NCBI GenBank assembly: GCA_013139755.1
Contig: WTAG01000707.1
Location: forward strand, 1-6,236
Direction: 5' to 3'
From: Methylomarinum sp.
Lineage (GTDB): Bacteria > Pseudomonadota > Gammaproteobacteria > Methylococcales > Methylomonadaceae
Length of the DNA: 6,236 nt
This document shows, one piece after another, positions 5,983-6,236 of the stretch; positions within the stretch are counted from its first letter, which is position 1; the number at the start of each line of letters is the position of its first letter. A program made the translations under genes and the position numbers. The notes beneath the pieces are model-generated. The model ran no database searches. It saw nothing but the letters and a program-made list of their open reading frames with translations, and was not told the DNA's origin.

Positions 5983-6123
5983 AGTCAAACTTAAAATCCT
6001 CACTCAGCCAATATTCAGATAACAATGTTAGTATTAAATCCCTACCTAGAATAGAGACCCTGCCACAGTTTCAATTCTCTGACAGCCACCTAGAAACACC
6101 CAACAAATTCAAAAGGTTTCTTT
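5983..6123 (+). promoter_or_regulatory. Leader and probable promoter region of the DUF4126 gene
   Basis: 141 bp without an ORF of note. AAGG at 6113-6116 lies 7 nt before the ATG at 6124 and is a good Shine-Dalgarno. TATTAA at 6032-6037 is a possible -10 with no convincing -35. No terminator hairpin for the preceding ORF is visible, so read-through is possible. Confidence 0.4.
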
Positions 6124-6236
6124 ATGGAAGCATTAGACCAAATATCCACCACACTTGCTTTAACCATGGGCTTAGCCTGGGCAAGTGGTATCAATCTTTA
6201 TGCCACGCTATTTACCCTTGGTTATTTAGCCAACAC
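6124..6236 (+). CDS. DUF4126 family membrane protein (3' partial)
   Basis: The first 37 codons of a gene cut by the window edge. The N terminus reads MEALDQISTTLALTMGLAWA followed by SGINLYATLFTLGYLAN. The LAWASGINLYAT motif is what I recall at the start of DUF4126 integral membrane proteins, which have several membrane helices and unknown function. The ATG at 6124 is supported by AAGG 7 nt upstream. Nothing can be said about the rest of the protein. Confidence 0.75.
   Translation, partial: MEALDQISTTLALTMGLAWASGINLYATLFTLGYLAN

Overview
The window is an AT-rich chromosomal segment, most likely from a gammaproteobacterium. That placement rests on the small genes in the right-hand part, which I recognise by eye as the DUF3301, DUF2956, TIGR02647 and DUF4126 families. 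These families are typical of marine and Pseudomonas/Vibrio/Shewanella-like lineages; I cannot place the genus. There are no rRNAs, tRNAs, CRISPR arrays or insertion sequences.

Left part (1-4240, + strand): a tightly packed signalling operon. It starts inside a protein that ends in two receiver (REC) domains, probably the tail of a hybrid sensor kinase. A stand-alone CheY-like REC protein follows, then a 1034-residue hybrid kinase with the order Hpt-REC-REC-PAS-PAS-HisKA-HATPase-REC. The three reading frames overlap by 14 and 11 bp, so translational coupling is likely. Together they hold six receivers, one Hpt domain and one full kinase core. No DNA-binding or enzymatic output domain and no membrane segment is visible. 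In principle the large protein carries a whole His-Asp-His-Asp relay: H675 in the kinase, D966 in the C-terminal receiver, H60 in the N-terminal Hpt, then the N-terminal, stand-alone or upstream receivers. Its second PAS domain resembles the haem-binding PAS of FixL/DosP, with the proximal-His position (H587) and the key Arg position (R606) kept. Gas or redox sensing is therefore a testable idea.

Middle part (4278-5701): a two-gene minus-strand operon, DUF3301 then DUF2956 with a 5-bp gap, both small membrane-anchored proteins, converges on the kinase. Divergent from it is a small zinc-ribbon protein with a C-terminal membrane anchor. That gene converges on a minus-strand TIGR02647 gene, and the gap between them holds an imperfect inverted repeat of about 15 bp arms.

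Right part (5702-6236): a short two-helix membrane-protein ORF with a TTG start, then the first 37 codons of a DUF4126 membrane protein cut by the window edge. These small genes look like ordinary housekeeping-type hypotheticals and have no obvious functional tie to the phosphorelay.
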